This document shows, piece by piece, positions 17,084 through 26,234 of a DNA stretch of 52,718 nucleotides. Origin of the DNA: DASXAQ01 sp036406615 (lineage in GTDB: Bacteria > Actinomycetota > UBA4738). The notes below the pieces were generated by a model. The model ran no database searches. It had not been told where the DNA came from and saw only the letters and a program-made list of their open reading frames with translations. Each line of letters starts with the position of its first letter. Positions within the stretch are counted from its first letter, which is position 1. The position numbers and the translations under genes are program-made. The stretch lies in assembly GCA_036406615.1 (NCBI GenBank), contig DASXAQ010000106.1, positions 1 through 52,718 of the forward strand, in the 5' to 3' direction.

Positions 17084-18172
17084 ATGAAATTGTTAGGAAA
17101 CCTTCCTGACCCTTTCCTGGCCGAGATCGCCGGCCAGCCCGAGGCCATCCGGCGAGCCGCCGACGCCGTCGCGGCGCAGGCGCCGTCCCTGGCCCGGCTT
17201 CGGGACGAATCAGCCTCCCGGACGCCGGTCTTCACCGGCATGGGCAGCTCGTACTTCGCGTGCTACGCGCCGGTGACCGCGCTGGCCGAAGCGGGAATCC
17301 TTGCGCCCCAGATCGATTCCGCGGAAGTGCTGCACTTTCGGCGGGCGGCGCTGGGGCCGGGGTCGCTGCTCGTCGTCGTCAGCCAGTCCGGCGAGAGCGC
17401 CGAAGCCGTCCGGCTCCTCCGGCTGGTGCGTGAGGCGGGGAGCCCGGACGGCGCTGGGCGACCGTTCGTGGTCTCGGTGACGAACGGCCTGGGCAGCTCG
17501 GTGGCGGGCGCCGCCGACCTGGCCCTGGACACGAAGGCCGGTGAGGAGCACGGCCCATCGACCATGACGTTCGCGGGCGCGCTGGTCGTGCTGGCGGCCC
17601 TCGGACGCGTCCTGTCGGGCGCCGACGTCGACCGGGCCGTGGGGTGGGTGGGCGAGCAGGCCGCTCGCGCGGCGACGGCCGCCGAGGCGCTGCTGGGCGA
17701 CGCCGCAGCGCGGGCCGCGGAATACCGCAGCTGGCTCGGAGCGCGCGGGACGCTGGCGACGCTCGGCCGCGGCGCGGCCCGCGCCGCGGCGGAGATGGGG
17801 GCGCTCGCCCTGAAGGAGGCGGCCCGCTTCCCCGCCGAGTCGCTGGAGGCCGCGCAGTTCCGCCACGGCCCGCTGGAGCTGGCGGGGCCCGAGTTGGCCG
17901 CGGCCGTCATCGCGACCGAGCCGGCCACGCGGGCACTCGATGAGGGACTGGCCGGCGAGCTCGTGGAGGCCGGCGCAGCCGTGCTGCTCTGCACGCCCGA
18001 AGGAGGGGCGCCCGGCGGCGCCTTGAGCGTGGCCGTCGGCGACGTCGATCCGTCCCTGGCTCCCGCCGTCGCGGTGATCCCGCTGCAGCTGCTGGCGTGG
18101 AGCCTGGCGCTGGAGCGCGGCCGCGAGCCGGGCGCGTTCACGATCGCGTCGAAGGTGACCACCCGTGAGTGA
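17084..18172 (+). CDS. SIS-domain sugar-phosphate isomerase/deaminase
   Basis: 362 residues with two SIS domains, the arrangement of the isomerase half of GlmS and of AgaS/FrlB-type deaminases: GMGSSYFA and SQSGESAEAV in the first, GRGAARAAAEMGALALKEAA and FRHGPLELAG in the second. No glutaminase domain is present. The likely reaction is conversion of glucosamine-6-phosphate (or a similar amino-sugar phosphate) to a ketose phosphate and ammonia. There is no Shine-Dalgarno; TAAAGT lies 9 bases before the ATG. Codons 4-9 are formed by the operator palindrome itself. It starts a tight operon with deacetylase, kinase and ATPase genes, all overlapping. Confidence 0.85.
   Translation: MKLLGNLPDPFLAEIAGQPEAIRRAADAVAAQAPSLARLRDESASRTPVFTGMGSSYFACYAPVTALAEAGILAPQIDSAEVLHFRRAALGPGSLLVVVSQSGESAEAVRLLRLVREAGSPDGAGRPFVVSVTNGLGSSVAGAADLALDTKAGEEHGPSTMTFAGALVVLAALGRVLSGADVDRAVGWVGEQAARAATAAEALLGDAAARAAEYRSWLGARGTLATLGRGAARAAAEMGALALKEAARFPAESLEAAQFRHGPLELAGPELAAAVIATEPATRALDEGLAGELVEAGAAVLLCTPEGGAPGGALSVAVGDVDPSLAPAVAVIPLQLLAWSLALERGREPGAFTIASKVTTRE
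17092..17110. promoter_or_regulatory. Second ROK-type operator, inside the first codons of the SIS gene
   Basis: GTTAGGAAACCTTCCTGAC differs from the site at 10355-10373 by one base in the 17-base core TTAGGAAACYTTCCTGA. It begins 8 bases after the proposed SIS transcription/translation start and lies just beyond where the GH4 -35 region would fall, so one bound repressor could shut both directions. The duplicated AT-rich site in a GC-rich window is direct evidence; the protein that binds it is inferred. Confidence 0.7.
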
Positions 18173-18827
18173 GCTGCGCGTCGCGCTGACGTTCGACGCG
18201 GAGCACCCCGACCGAAGCCGCTGCGAACCGGGAACGCAGGACGCGATCGTCCACACCCTGTCCGAAGCCGGCGTGCGGGCGACGTTCTTCCTCCAGGGCC
18301 GGTGGGTGACGGCCTACCCGGACCTCGTGCGCCGGATCGTGGCCGCCGGCCACCCGATCGGGAACCACTCCGACTACCACGTGCGCATGCCGCTGCTGTC
18401 GGACGAGGGGCTGCGCGAGGACATCGACGTGGCCGGGGAGAAGATCCGGCGGATCGCCGGCGTGGATCCGCGGCCGTGGTTCCGGTGCCCATTCGGCGAG
18501 GGCGAACGCGACCCGCGGGTCCTGCGCGCGATCGAGGACGCCGGCTACCGCAACGTCTCGTGGGACGTGGACGCCGAGGACTGGGAGGACGACACGACCG
18601 CCGGCGAGGTGGAGCAACTGATCGTGGAACGAACGCTGGCGCACGGCGACGGCGCGGTCGTCCTGCTGCACACGTGGCCGGCGCCGACGCTCGACGCCCT
18701 TCCCGGCATCATCGAGCGGCTTCGGAGCGCCCGGGTGGCGTTCGTCGGCGTCGACGACCTGGCGTCCGCGGCGGCGGCCGCCGCCGCGTCGGCGCGAAGC
18801 GAAACAGGGGCCGTCGATGGCCGGTAG
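18165..18827 (+). CDS. Polysaccharide deacetylase (NodB homology, carbohydrate esterase 4)
   Basis: 220 residues from GTG 18165, overlapping the SIS gene by 8 bases. NodB motifs occur in order: TFDAE (D11, general base), HxxxH metal ligands in GNHSDYH (H68, H72), RCPFGEG (107-113) and a late LLHTWP with the catalytic His. The usual TFDD has become TFDA, so the Asp metal ligand is missing, although some deacetylases carry TFDxE variants. No signal peptide is seen, so it should work inside the cell, perhaps removing acetyl groups from imported GlcNAc-type sugars. Its place between a putative amino-sugar-phosphate deaminase and a GlcNAc-type kinase supports that, by inference. Confidence 0.85.
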   Translation: MSELRVALTFDAEHPDRSRCEPGTQDAIVHTLSEAGVRATFFLQGRWVTAYPDLVRRIVAAGHPIGNHSDYHVRMPLLSDEGLREDIDVAGEKIRRIAGVDPRPWFRCPFGEGERDPRVLRAIEDAGYRNVSWDVDAEDWEDDTTAGEVEQLIVERTLAHGDGAVVLLHTWPAPTLDALPGIIERLRSARVAFVGVDDLASAAAAAAASARSETGAVDGR

Positions 18828-19926
18828 CCGCCGCCCCGCGCTGCTGGCCGTCGACGGCGGCGGTTCGAAGATCGACGCCGCGCTCGTGACGCGGGCCGGA
18901 CGCATCCTGGGCGCGGCCCGCGTGCTGAGCGCCGACCACGACGGCCCCGGGTCGGAGAGCCACCTGGCGGGGGTCGTCGAGGCCGCGCGTGCCGCGTGCG
19001 ACGCCGCCGGCGTCCCCTCCGGAAAACGGCCGGTGGCCGACCTCGGCGTCTACTGCCTCGCCGGCGCCGACCTTCCCGCCGACGATCGCCGCATCTCGCG
19101 GTGGATCCGCGCAGCGGGGCTGACCGAGTCCGACGTGGTTCGCAACGACACGTTCGCGGTGCTGCGGGCCGGCACCGAGCGCAACTGGGGAGTCGCCGTC
19201 GTCTGCGGCTTCGGGACGAACTGCTCCGCTGTCGCGCCGGACGGCCGGATGTTCCGGTTCCCCGCGGTGGGCGCCATCTCGGGGGACTGGGGGGGCGGCA
19301 TGGACGTCGGCGGCGCGGCTCTGTGGTACGCGGTGCGGGCCGAGGACGGGCGCGGCGACCGAACGGCGCTCGAGCGCATGGTCCCGGTCCACTTCGGGCT
19401 GCGGCGGCCTCGCCAGGTGATGGAGCGGATGTACGTGGGCACGTTGGACGCGGCGCGCGTGGTCGAACTGCCGCCCGTGGTGTTCCAGGCCGCCCGGCGC
19501 GGCGACGCCGTCGCGCGCAGCATCGCCGACCGGCAGGCCGACGAGGTCGTCTCCATGGCCACCACGGCGATCAAGCGCCTGCGCATGACAGCGCTGGACG
19601 TCGACGTCGTCCTCGGCGGCGGCATCTTCCGCAACGACGACGTCGAGTTCTTCGGCCGCATCGACCGGGGCCTTCGCGAGGTCGCGCCCCGGGCGACGGT
19701 GCACCGACTCGCGGCGCCCCCCGTCGTCGGCGCGGCACTCATCGGGCTCGACGAGATGGGAGCATCGCGGGCCGCCGCTGCCGCCGCGAGGACGGCGCTG
19801 TCGCACGACTTCCTGCTGGCCCGCGCCCGGCCGTGGCAGCGGACGGACGGCGCGACCGTGGCGAACGGCCAACGACGTCGAACGGACACGAGACGAGGTG
19901 GGCTCGATGGCGAAGATCGTCCTTGA
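18817..19926 (+). CDS. BadF/BadG/BcrA/BcrD-family ATPase, N-acetylglucosamine/glucosamine kinase type
   Basis: 369 residues from ATG 18817, preceded by AGGGG and overlapping the deacetylase gene by 11 bases. The ASKHA phosphate-binding motif is LLAVDGGGSKIDAAL. Further blocks are VRNDTFAVL, VCGFGTNCSAV (second phosphate loop), ISGDWGGGMDVG, and the adenosine-binding VVLGGGIFRN. The actinobacterial and Vibrio members in amino-sugar loci phosphorylate GlcNAc or glucosamine at O6 with ATP. The C-terminal tail past about residue 335 is longer and more basic than usual and overlaps the next gene. Confidence 0.85.
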   Translation: MAGSRRPALLAVDGGGSKIDAALVTRAGRILGAARVLSADHDGPGSESHLAGVVEAARAACDAAGVPSGKRPVADLGVYCLAGADLPADDRRISRWIRAAGLTESDVVRNDTFAVLRAGTERNWGVAVVCGFGTNCSAVAPDGRMFRFPAVGAISGDWGGGMDVGGAALWYAVRAEDGRGDRTALERMVPVHFGLRRPRQVMERMYVGTLDAARVVELPPVVFQAARRGDAVARSIADRQADEVVSMATTAIKRLRMTALDVDVVLGGGIFRNDDVEFFGRIDRGLREVAPRATVHRLAAPPVVGAALIGLDEMGASRAAAAAARTALSHDFLLARARPWQRTDGATVANGQRRRTDTRRGGLDGEDRP

Positions 19927-21109
19927 CGGGATCTCGAAGCGGTTCGGACAGGACGTCGTTGCCGTCGACGACGTCTCGCTGGAGATCGACGACGGCGAGT
20001 TCATGGTGCTGGTCGGCCCGTCCGGCTGCGGCAAGTCCACGATCCTTCGCATCGTCGCGGGACTCGAGGAAGTGACGGCCGGGTCGATCTGGATCGGCGA
20101 CCGCGACGTGACGGACCTGCCGCCGAAGGATCGCGACGTCGCGATGGTGTTCCAGAACTACGCGTTGTACCCGCACATGACGGTCGAGCAGAACCTCGGA
20201 TTCGGCCTGAAGCTGCGCGGGACGAAGAAGCCGGAGATCCGCACCCGAGTCGAAGCGGTTGCCCGCACGCTCGCGATCGAGCCGCTGATGCAGCGCAAGC
20301 CGGCGGCGCTGTCCGGCGGCCAGCGCCAGCGCGTCGCGATGGGCCGCGCCATGGTGCGCGAGCCGCTCGCGTTCCTGATGGACGAACCGCTGTCGAATCT
20401 GGACGCGAAGCTTCGCGTCCAGATGCGCGCGGAGCTGGCGCGCCTGCGCGACCGGCTGAAGACCACCACGATCTACGTGACCCACGACCAGGTCGAGGCG
20501 ATGACCCTCGGCGACCGCGTGGCGGTCCTGCGCGACGGTGTGCTGCAGCAGGTCGGCGTCCCGACGGAGCTGTTCAACCACCCGGCCAACGTGTTCGTCG
20601 CCACGTTCATCGGCTCGCCGTCCATGAACATGGTCGAGGCCACCGTCGACGGATCGAGGGTCGCGTTCGGCGGCCACGAGCTGCCGCTCCCCGGCTGGTA
20701 CCGGCCGTCGGCGTCGGCGGGCAAGGTGGTTCTGGGGCTTCGGCCGTCGGACTTCGAGGACGCCGACGTGTGGCCGTCGGACCGCCCGGTGTTGGAGGTG
20801 ACGGCGCACCTGACCGAAGAGCTCGGGTCCGAGGTGCACGTGCTGTTCGCCGTCGACGCGCCGCCGCTGGCCCTGCAGGACTCGACGGCCGCGGTCGAGG
20901 CGGTCGAGGGCGAGGAGTTGGACATCTCCCCGCTGGTCGTCGAGGAGGGCAAGAGCATGTTCACGGCCCGGGTCGATGCCCGCACCGCCGCGCGCCCCGG
21001 CTCCACGGTGCGCCTGTCCATCGACCCCGAGCGCCTGCAACTGTTCGACCCCGACACCGGCCTGGCGCTCGCTGCCGGCGGCCGCGTCGAAGCCGGTGCC
21101 GGCGCCTGA
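19907..21109 (+). CDS. Sugar ABC transporter ATP-binding protein, MsmX/UgpC type
   Basis: 400 residues from ATG 19907, chosen over GTG 19898 because GAGG lies 8 bases before it; it overlaps the kinase gene by 20 bases. Walker A GPSGCGKST (37-45), Q-loop VFQNYALYPHMTV, signature LSGGQRQRVAMGRAM, Walker B FLMDEPLSNLD and switch THDQVEAM are intact, followed by a TOBE-type regulatory domain from about residue 240. It energises CUT1 importers and often serves several of them. The binding protein and permeases at 5749-8988 lack an ATPase gene, so this is their likely partner, under the same ROK-type operator. Confidence 0.93.
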   Translation: MAKIVLDGISKRFGQDVVAVDDVSLEIDDGEFMVLVGPSGCGKSTILRIVAGLEEVTAGSIWIGDRDVTDLPPKDRDVAMVFQNYALYPHMTVEQNLGFGLKLRGTKKPEIRTRVEAVARTLAIEPLMQRKPAALSGGQRQRVAMGRAMVREPLAFLMDEPLSNLDAKLRVQMRAELARLRDRLKTTTIYVTHDQVEAMTLGDRVAVLRDGVLQQVGVPTELFNHPANVFVATFIGSPSMNMVEATVDGSRVAFGGHELPLPGWYRPSASAGKVVLGLRPSDFEDADVWPSDRPVLEVTAHLTEELGSEVHVLFAVDAPPLALQDSTAAVEAVEGEELDISPLVVEEGKSMFTARVDARTAARPGSTVRLSIDPERLQLFDPDTGLALAAGGRVEAGAGA

Positions 21110-21162
21110 GTCGGACCGGACCTCCAATCGGATCGGGCGTTTCGAGTACGCTCGGGTCACGC

Positions 21163-22563
21163 ATGGAAACGACGCTCGAAGAGACCGACCGCCACACCGT
21201 CAAGCTGTCGGTGGAGGTCCCGCCCGACGAATTCAAGAAGGACCTCGACCGCGCCTACCGGCACGTGGCGGGGGAGGTCAAGATCCCCGGCTTTCGCAAG
21301 GGCAAGGCCCCGCGGCAGGTGATCGACACGATGGTCGGCCGAGATCACGTGGTCGAGCACTTCCTGCGCGAGTCGGTGCCGGCGTACTACGCGAAGGCGG
21401 TGCGCGAACACGACCTGGCGCCGATCGCCGAGCCCGAGATCGACCTGGATCCCGCCGAGCTGACCGACGGGCGGCCCCTTCGGTTCACGGCGGTCGTGGA
21501 GGTGCGCCCCCGGCTGGTGCTGGAGCCCCAGCAGTACAAGGGCGTGACGGTCGACGCGCCGTCGTCCGAGCCGACCGAGGTCGAGATCGACGACTACATC
21601 GGCCATCTCCGCGAGCGGTTCGCCGAGCTCGAGATCGTGTCGCGGCCCGCGCACACCGGCGACTTCGTCCTGGCCGACGTCCGCGCGCACGTCCACGACC
21701 GCGAGGTCACCGAGGCCACGCGGGTCGGGTTCCTCACCGAGGTCGGCGCGAAGGACCTGGTGCCCGAGCTGGACACCGAGCTCGAGGGCAAGCGCAAGGG
21801 CGACATCCTGAAGTTCAACGCGACGCTCGGCGGCGCGTTCGGCGACGCGAGCGGCCAGGAGGTCGCGTTTCAGGTGTTGGTCAAGGAGGTCAAGGCCAAG
21901 ACCCTGCCGGCCGCGGACGACGAGTTCGCCAAGACGGCCTCCGAGTTCGACACCATGCAGGAGCTGCGCGACGACGTGCGTACGAAGCTCCGCGCGCTGA
22001 AGCAGTCCGAGGTCGGGGCCGTCGTGCGCGACCTGGCGCTGCGAAAGGTCGTCGACTCCGTCGACGTCGACCTGCCCGAGCGGCTCGTGGACGAAGAGAC
22101 GAACAGCCGGCTCGAGAGCTCCGTCGCGCGGCTGGAACGCGCCGGCGTGACGCTGCAGCAGGCCCTGGACGCCGAAGGGTTCGACGAGCTGCAGTTCCGC
22201 GCCGACACCCGCAGCCACGCCGTGCAGGCGCTGAAAGCCGACCTGGTCCTGGAGGCCGTAGCTCGCCAGGAGGAGCTGAGCGTCACGGCCGAGGACCTCG
22301 ACGCGGAGATCGCCGCCGTGGCCGAGCGGACCGGACGCGAGCCCAAGCAGATCCGCCGCCTGCTGGAGCGAAGCGGACAGATCGCCACGTTGGCCGGTGA
22401 TATCATCCGCTCGAAGGCCCTTGACCTCATCGTCGAGTCGGCCGATGTAACCTCGAAGGACACTCCAACAGAGCCGGAGCCTCCGGAACCCAACGCGAAC
22501 GACCTCAACGATCTCGCGGAGACCGACCGCTCCCAGAGCCAAGGGGACCAAGAAGATGAATGA
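21163..22563 (+). CDS. tig: Trigger factor (ribosome-associated chaperone, peptidyl-prolyl isomerase)
   Basis: 466 residues. The ribosome-binding domain has the signature GFRKGKAPRQVI (about 42-53). The FKBP-like domain (HTGDFVLADVRAHV to VLVKEVKAKTLP) and the C-terminal chaperone arms (DDEFAKTASEFDTMQELRDDV and beyond) follow in order. It shields nascent chains at the ribosome exit. ATG 21163 begins the homology; the frame upstream is inside the ATPase gene. TACGCT lies 10 bases before it and no Shine-Dalgarno is visible, so a very short leader is likely. The C-terminus is an acidic, Pro/Asn-rich tail. The stop overlaps the clpP start. Confidence 0.95.
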   Translation: METTLEETDRHTVKLSVEVPPDEFKKDLDRAYRHVAGEVKIPGFRKGKAPRQVIDTMVGRDHVVEHFLRESVPAYYAKAVREHDLAPIAEPEIDLDPAELTDGRPLRFTAVVEVRPRLVLEPQQYKGVTVDAPSSEPTEVEIDDYIGHLRERFAELEIVSRPAHTGDFVLADVRAHVHDREVTEATRVGFLTEVGAKDLVPELDTELEGKRKGDILKFNATLGGAFGDASGQEVAFQVLVKEVKAKTLPAADDEFAKTASEFDTMQELRDDVRTKLRALKQSEVGAVVRDLALRKVVDSVDVDLPERLVDEETNSRLESSVARLERAGVTLQQALDAEGFDELQFRADTRSHAVQALKADLVLEAVARQEELSVTAEDLDAEIAAVAERTGREPKQIRRLLERSGQIATLAGDIIRSKALDLIVESADVTSKDTPTEPEPPEPNANDLNDLAETDRSQSQGDQEDE

Positions 22564-23191
22564 GCAGAACTACCTCGTGCCAACCGTCATCGAACAGACG
22601 AATCGCGGCGAGCGCGCGTTCGACATCTATTCGCGCCTGCTGAAGGAGCGCATCGTCTTCCTGGGCACGCCCATCGACGACGCCGTCGGCAACCTGATCA
22701 TGGCCCAGCTCCTGCACCTCGAGAGCGAGGACCCCGACAAGGACATCAACCTGTACATCAACTCGCCGGGCGGCGACATCAACTCGCTGTTCGCCATCTA
22801 CGACACGATGCTGTACATCAAGCCGGATGTGTCGACCATCGTCATGGGCCAGGCCGCGTCGGCGGCCGCCGTCCTGCTGGCCGCGGGGACGCGCGGCAAG
22901 CGGTTCGCGCTGCCGCACTCGCGGGTGCTGATCCACCAGCCCCACGGCGGCGCCCAGGGCCAGGCGGTCGACATCGAGATCCAGGCCAAGGAGATCCTTC
23001 GCTACCGCAAGCTCCTCGACGAGGTGCTGGCCGACCACACTGGGCAGTCCATCGAAAAGATCTCGAAGGACACCGACCGCGACTTCATCATGACCGCCGA
23101 TCAGGCTAAGGAGTACGGCATCATCGACGAGGTCATTTCTAGCCGAAAGGCTCAGGCGAAACTGGCAGCGGCTTCGGTAGGCTCGGCGTAG
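22556..23191 (+). CDS. clpP: ATP-dependent Clp protease proteolytic subunit
   Basis: 211 residues. The serine protease triad is S102 (GQAASAAA), H127 (LIHQPHGG) and D176 (DTDRDF). The ring of ClpP associates with ClpX, whose gene is next. The start overlaps the tig stop by 8 bases, behind AAGGGGACCAAG. Most actinobacteria carry two adjacent clpP genes; only one is here, so either a second copy lies elsewhere or this lineage has one. The tig-clpP-clpX order is the usual one. Confidence 0.97.
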   Translation: MNEQNYLVPTVIEQTNRGERAFDIYSRLLKERIVFLGTPIDDAVGNLIMAQLLHLESEDPDKDINLYINSPGGDINSLFAIYDTMLYIKPDVSTIVMGQAASAAAVLLAAGTRGKRFALPHSRVLIHQPHGGAQGQAVDIEIQAKEILRYRKLLDEVLADHTGQSIEKISKDTDRDFIMTADQAKEYGIIDEVISSRKAQAKLAAASVGSA

Positions 23192-23209
23192 ACTGCTCTT
23201 CCTGGGTAG

Positions 23210-23227
23210 CCCCGCGGAGGCGCGGGG
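23210..23227 (+). other. Perfect stem-loop between clpP and clpX
   Basis: CCCCGCG (23210-23216), loop GAGG, CGCGGGG (23221-23227). There is no T-run after it, so it is unlikely to stop transcription by itself. It could tune processing or clpX translation; the clpX Shine-Dalgarno follows about 20 bases later. Confidence 0.4.
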
Positions 23228-23254
23228 CGGGGAGCGTAAGGGAGCACGGGGGGC

Positions 23255-24523
<1,269 letters not shown>

Positions 24524-24531
24524 GAACGATC

Positions 24532-24545
24532 GCGGGTCTGCCCGC
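24532..24545. terminator. Small hairpin between convergent clpX and sulfatase-fold genes
   Basis: GCGGG (24532-24536), loop TCTG, CCCGC (24541-24545), centred in the 21-base gap between the two convergent stop codons. Short and without T-runs; at best a weak bidirectional terminator. Confidence 0.25.
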
Positions 24546-26224
24546 TAAGGCGGGGAGGCCGCCGGGGAGGGGGAGCCACCCGCGGCCGGGGAAGGGGACT
24601 CGACCGCCGAGTCGGCCCGCAAGAGGTCCGTCACGTCGCGGAAGTCGTACACGTGCGTTTTGAGGTTCACGAACGTGTACTCGCGGTCGGGCAGCAGCGG
24701 CAGCTGGGCGCCGAAGTAGGAGTCCAGGATCACGCGGAACGTGTTGACCGGCGTGACCGTCGGATAGAGCCCGGTGCGCTCGAGCCCTGGGAGATAGTAG
24801 GCGTTCAGGATGTCGAACTTCTGCTCGAGCGTGATCGGGTTTGGGCTCGCCGACCACGACGTGGGCTCTCCCGGGTAGGGCCCCTCATCGGACTGGATGA
24901 CGATCACGGGCTGGCGTTCCGGCGGCCGGCTGAGCAGCGCGTCGACGGCCTTCTCCACGGCTTCGTTCGTGTAGATCAGCTGGTTGACGTAGTTGTACGA
25001 CTCGGAATGCTCCTCCTCCTCGTCGGTGGTCAGGTACGCACCGTTGCGCTGGAACACGATGGGATCGTGCGGACACAGGATGTGCGCGAACACGAACCGC
25101 GGGCCTCGCAGGTGCTGAAGCTGGGTGAGCGCGCGGAACTGGAACAGGACCCGGTGGTACTCCTTGAGCCGGAAGGTGTTGTCGGTCAGTTGGGAAACCG
25201 CCGTCGTGCCGGCGAGCAGTTGGTTGAACTCCGAGGTGCCGCCGTACTGGAGGTTCACGTTCGCCTCGGGCGAGCTGGCCGTCGGCTCCCACCAGGATCC
25301 GATCTGGATGTATCGGTATCCGAGGGACTTCATCACCCGGCCGACCTGGTTGAACTGGAGCATCTTCGCCATCGGTTCGGTGTTTCCGGTGTTCGGGCCG
25401 AACTGCTTGGTGAGCACGTCGAGATACTTCATGTTCAGTGAGGAGGCCACCGACAGCTCGGTGCGCGGGTAGTTGGTGAAGCTGTTGGCGGCCACGTAGA
25501 AGCCCTTGCGTTGCAGGAAATCGAGGAACGGCGAGTTGTCGTAGTGGAATACCTGGCGAAGGGCTCCTGCGCCCGCGTACTCGTCGAGGATGATGTAGTA
25601 GACGTCGGGTCGGTGCGGGGGCGGATTCGCCAGCAGCCGGTGGGACAGGTGGACGTCGCCGGCCTCCAGGTATTGCGTGTTCGCGTTCGATTGCACCTGG
25701 AACACGACGATCGAGACGACGTTGACCGCGACGAGCGCCGCGGCCACCACGTTCAGCGACGTGGTGGTCGTCGCCAGCCAGGCACCCCCTCGGACGGCGA
25801 GCGCGACGCCGGCCACCGCAATCGCGATCCACAGGGGCATCAGGACCACCGAGACGTGGGTCCCCGCGACGTGCCAGGAGTGGATGGCGGCGTAGAAGTC
25901 GCCGTACGAAAAGAAGAGCAGCACGAGGATCGAGACCGCGAGCCCGGCTCTTCGCGCGCTCCGCAGCACGAGGGTGCCCACCAGCCAAAGCCCGGCCGCG
26001 GCGCCGACCACGATTGCCAGAGGACGAACCACATCCGAGAACGTGATGCCCTCGCTCAGGTTGTGCGCCCAGAGGAACACGATCGGGAAGGCGGCGAACA
26101 GCAGCGGGTGGATCACCAGCGGCCGTCGCGGGCGTCGGTGCGACCCGCGCCGGCGGGATGCACGGCCGGCCGGCCGCTCCTCGCCGTTCGCCCCGTCCCG
26201 GCCCGTCGCGCCGACCGCGGTCAA
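24545..26224 (-). CDS. Membrane-anchored sulfatase / alkaline-phosphatase-fold protein
   Basis: 559 residues. A basic cytoplasmic tail (residues 1-36) leads into about four or five membrane helices (LLFAAFPIVFLWAHNL, LAIVVGAAAGLWLVGTLVL, LAVSILVLLFFSYGDFYA, VVLMPLWIAIAVAGVALAV and LNVVAAALVAVNVVSIVVF). An extracytoplasmic hydrolase domain follows. PDVYYIILDEYAG carries the first metal Asp, SFTNYPRTELSVASSLN the probable nucleophile region, AHILCPHDP and VIQSDEGP the distal metal ligands. The topology resembles lipoteichoic acid synthase and phosphoethanolamine transferases, but the substrate is unknown. The C-terminus is a Ser/Pro tail. It ends a three-gene unit with a methyltransferase and a YLDPGTGS protein, suggesting envelope-glycan modification. 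Confidence 0.75.
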   Translation of the reverse strand: MTAVGATGRDGANGEERPAGRASRRRGSHRRPRRPLVIHPLLFAAFPIVFLWAHNLSEGITFSDVVRPLAIVVGAAAGLWLVGTLVLRSARRAGLAVSILVLLFFSYGDFYAAIHSWHVAGTHVSVVLMPLWIAIAVAGVALAVRGGAWLATTTTSLNVVAAALVAVNVVSIVVFQVQSNANTQYLEAGDVHLSHRLLANPPPHRPDVYYIILDEYAGAGALRQVFHYDNSPFLDFLQRKGFYVAANSFTNYPRTELSVASSLNMKYLDVLTKQFGPNTGNTEPMAKMLQFNQVGRVMKSLGYRYIQIGSWWEPTASSPEANVNLQYGGTSEFNQLLAGTTAVSQLTDNTFRLKEYHRVLFQFRALTQLQHLRGPRFVFAHILCPHDPIVFQRNGAYLTTDEEEEHSESYNYVNQLIYTNEAVEKAVDALLSRPPERQPVIVIQSDEGPYPGEPTSWSASPNPITLEQKFDILNAYYLPGLERTGLYPTVTPVNTFRVILDSYFGAQLPLLPDREYTFVNLKTHVYDFRDVTDLLRADSAVESPSPAAGGSPSPAASPP

Positions 26225-26234
26225 CTGGAGCCCT

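Noticed and set aside
23210..23227. Rho-independent terminator between clpP and clpX
   Set aside because: Strong stem but no T-run, and the genes are co-directional and normally cotranscribed.
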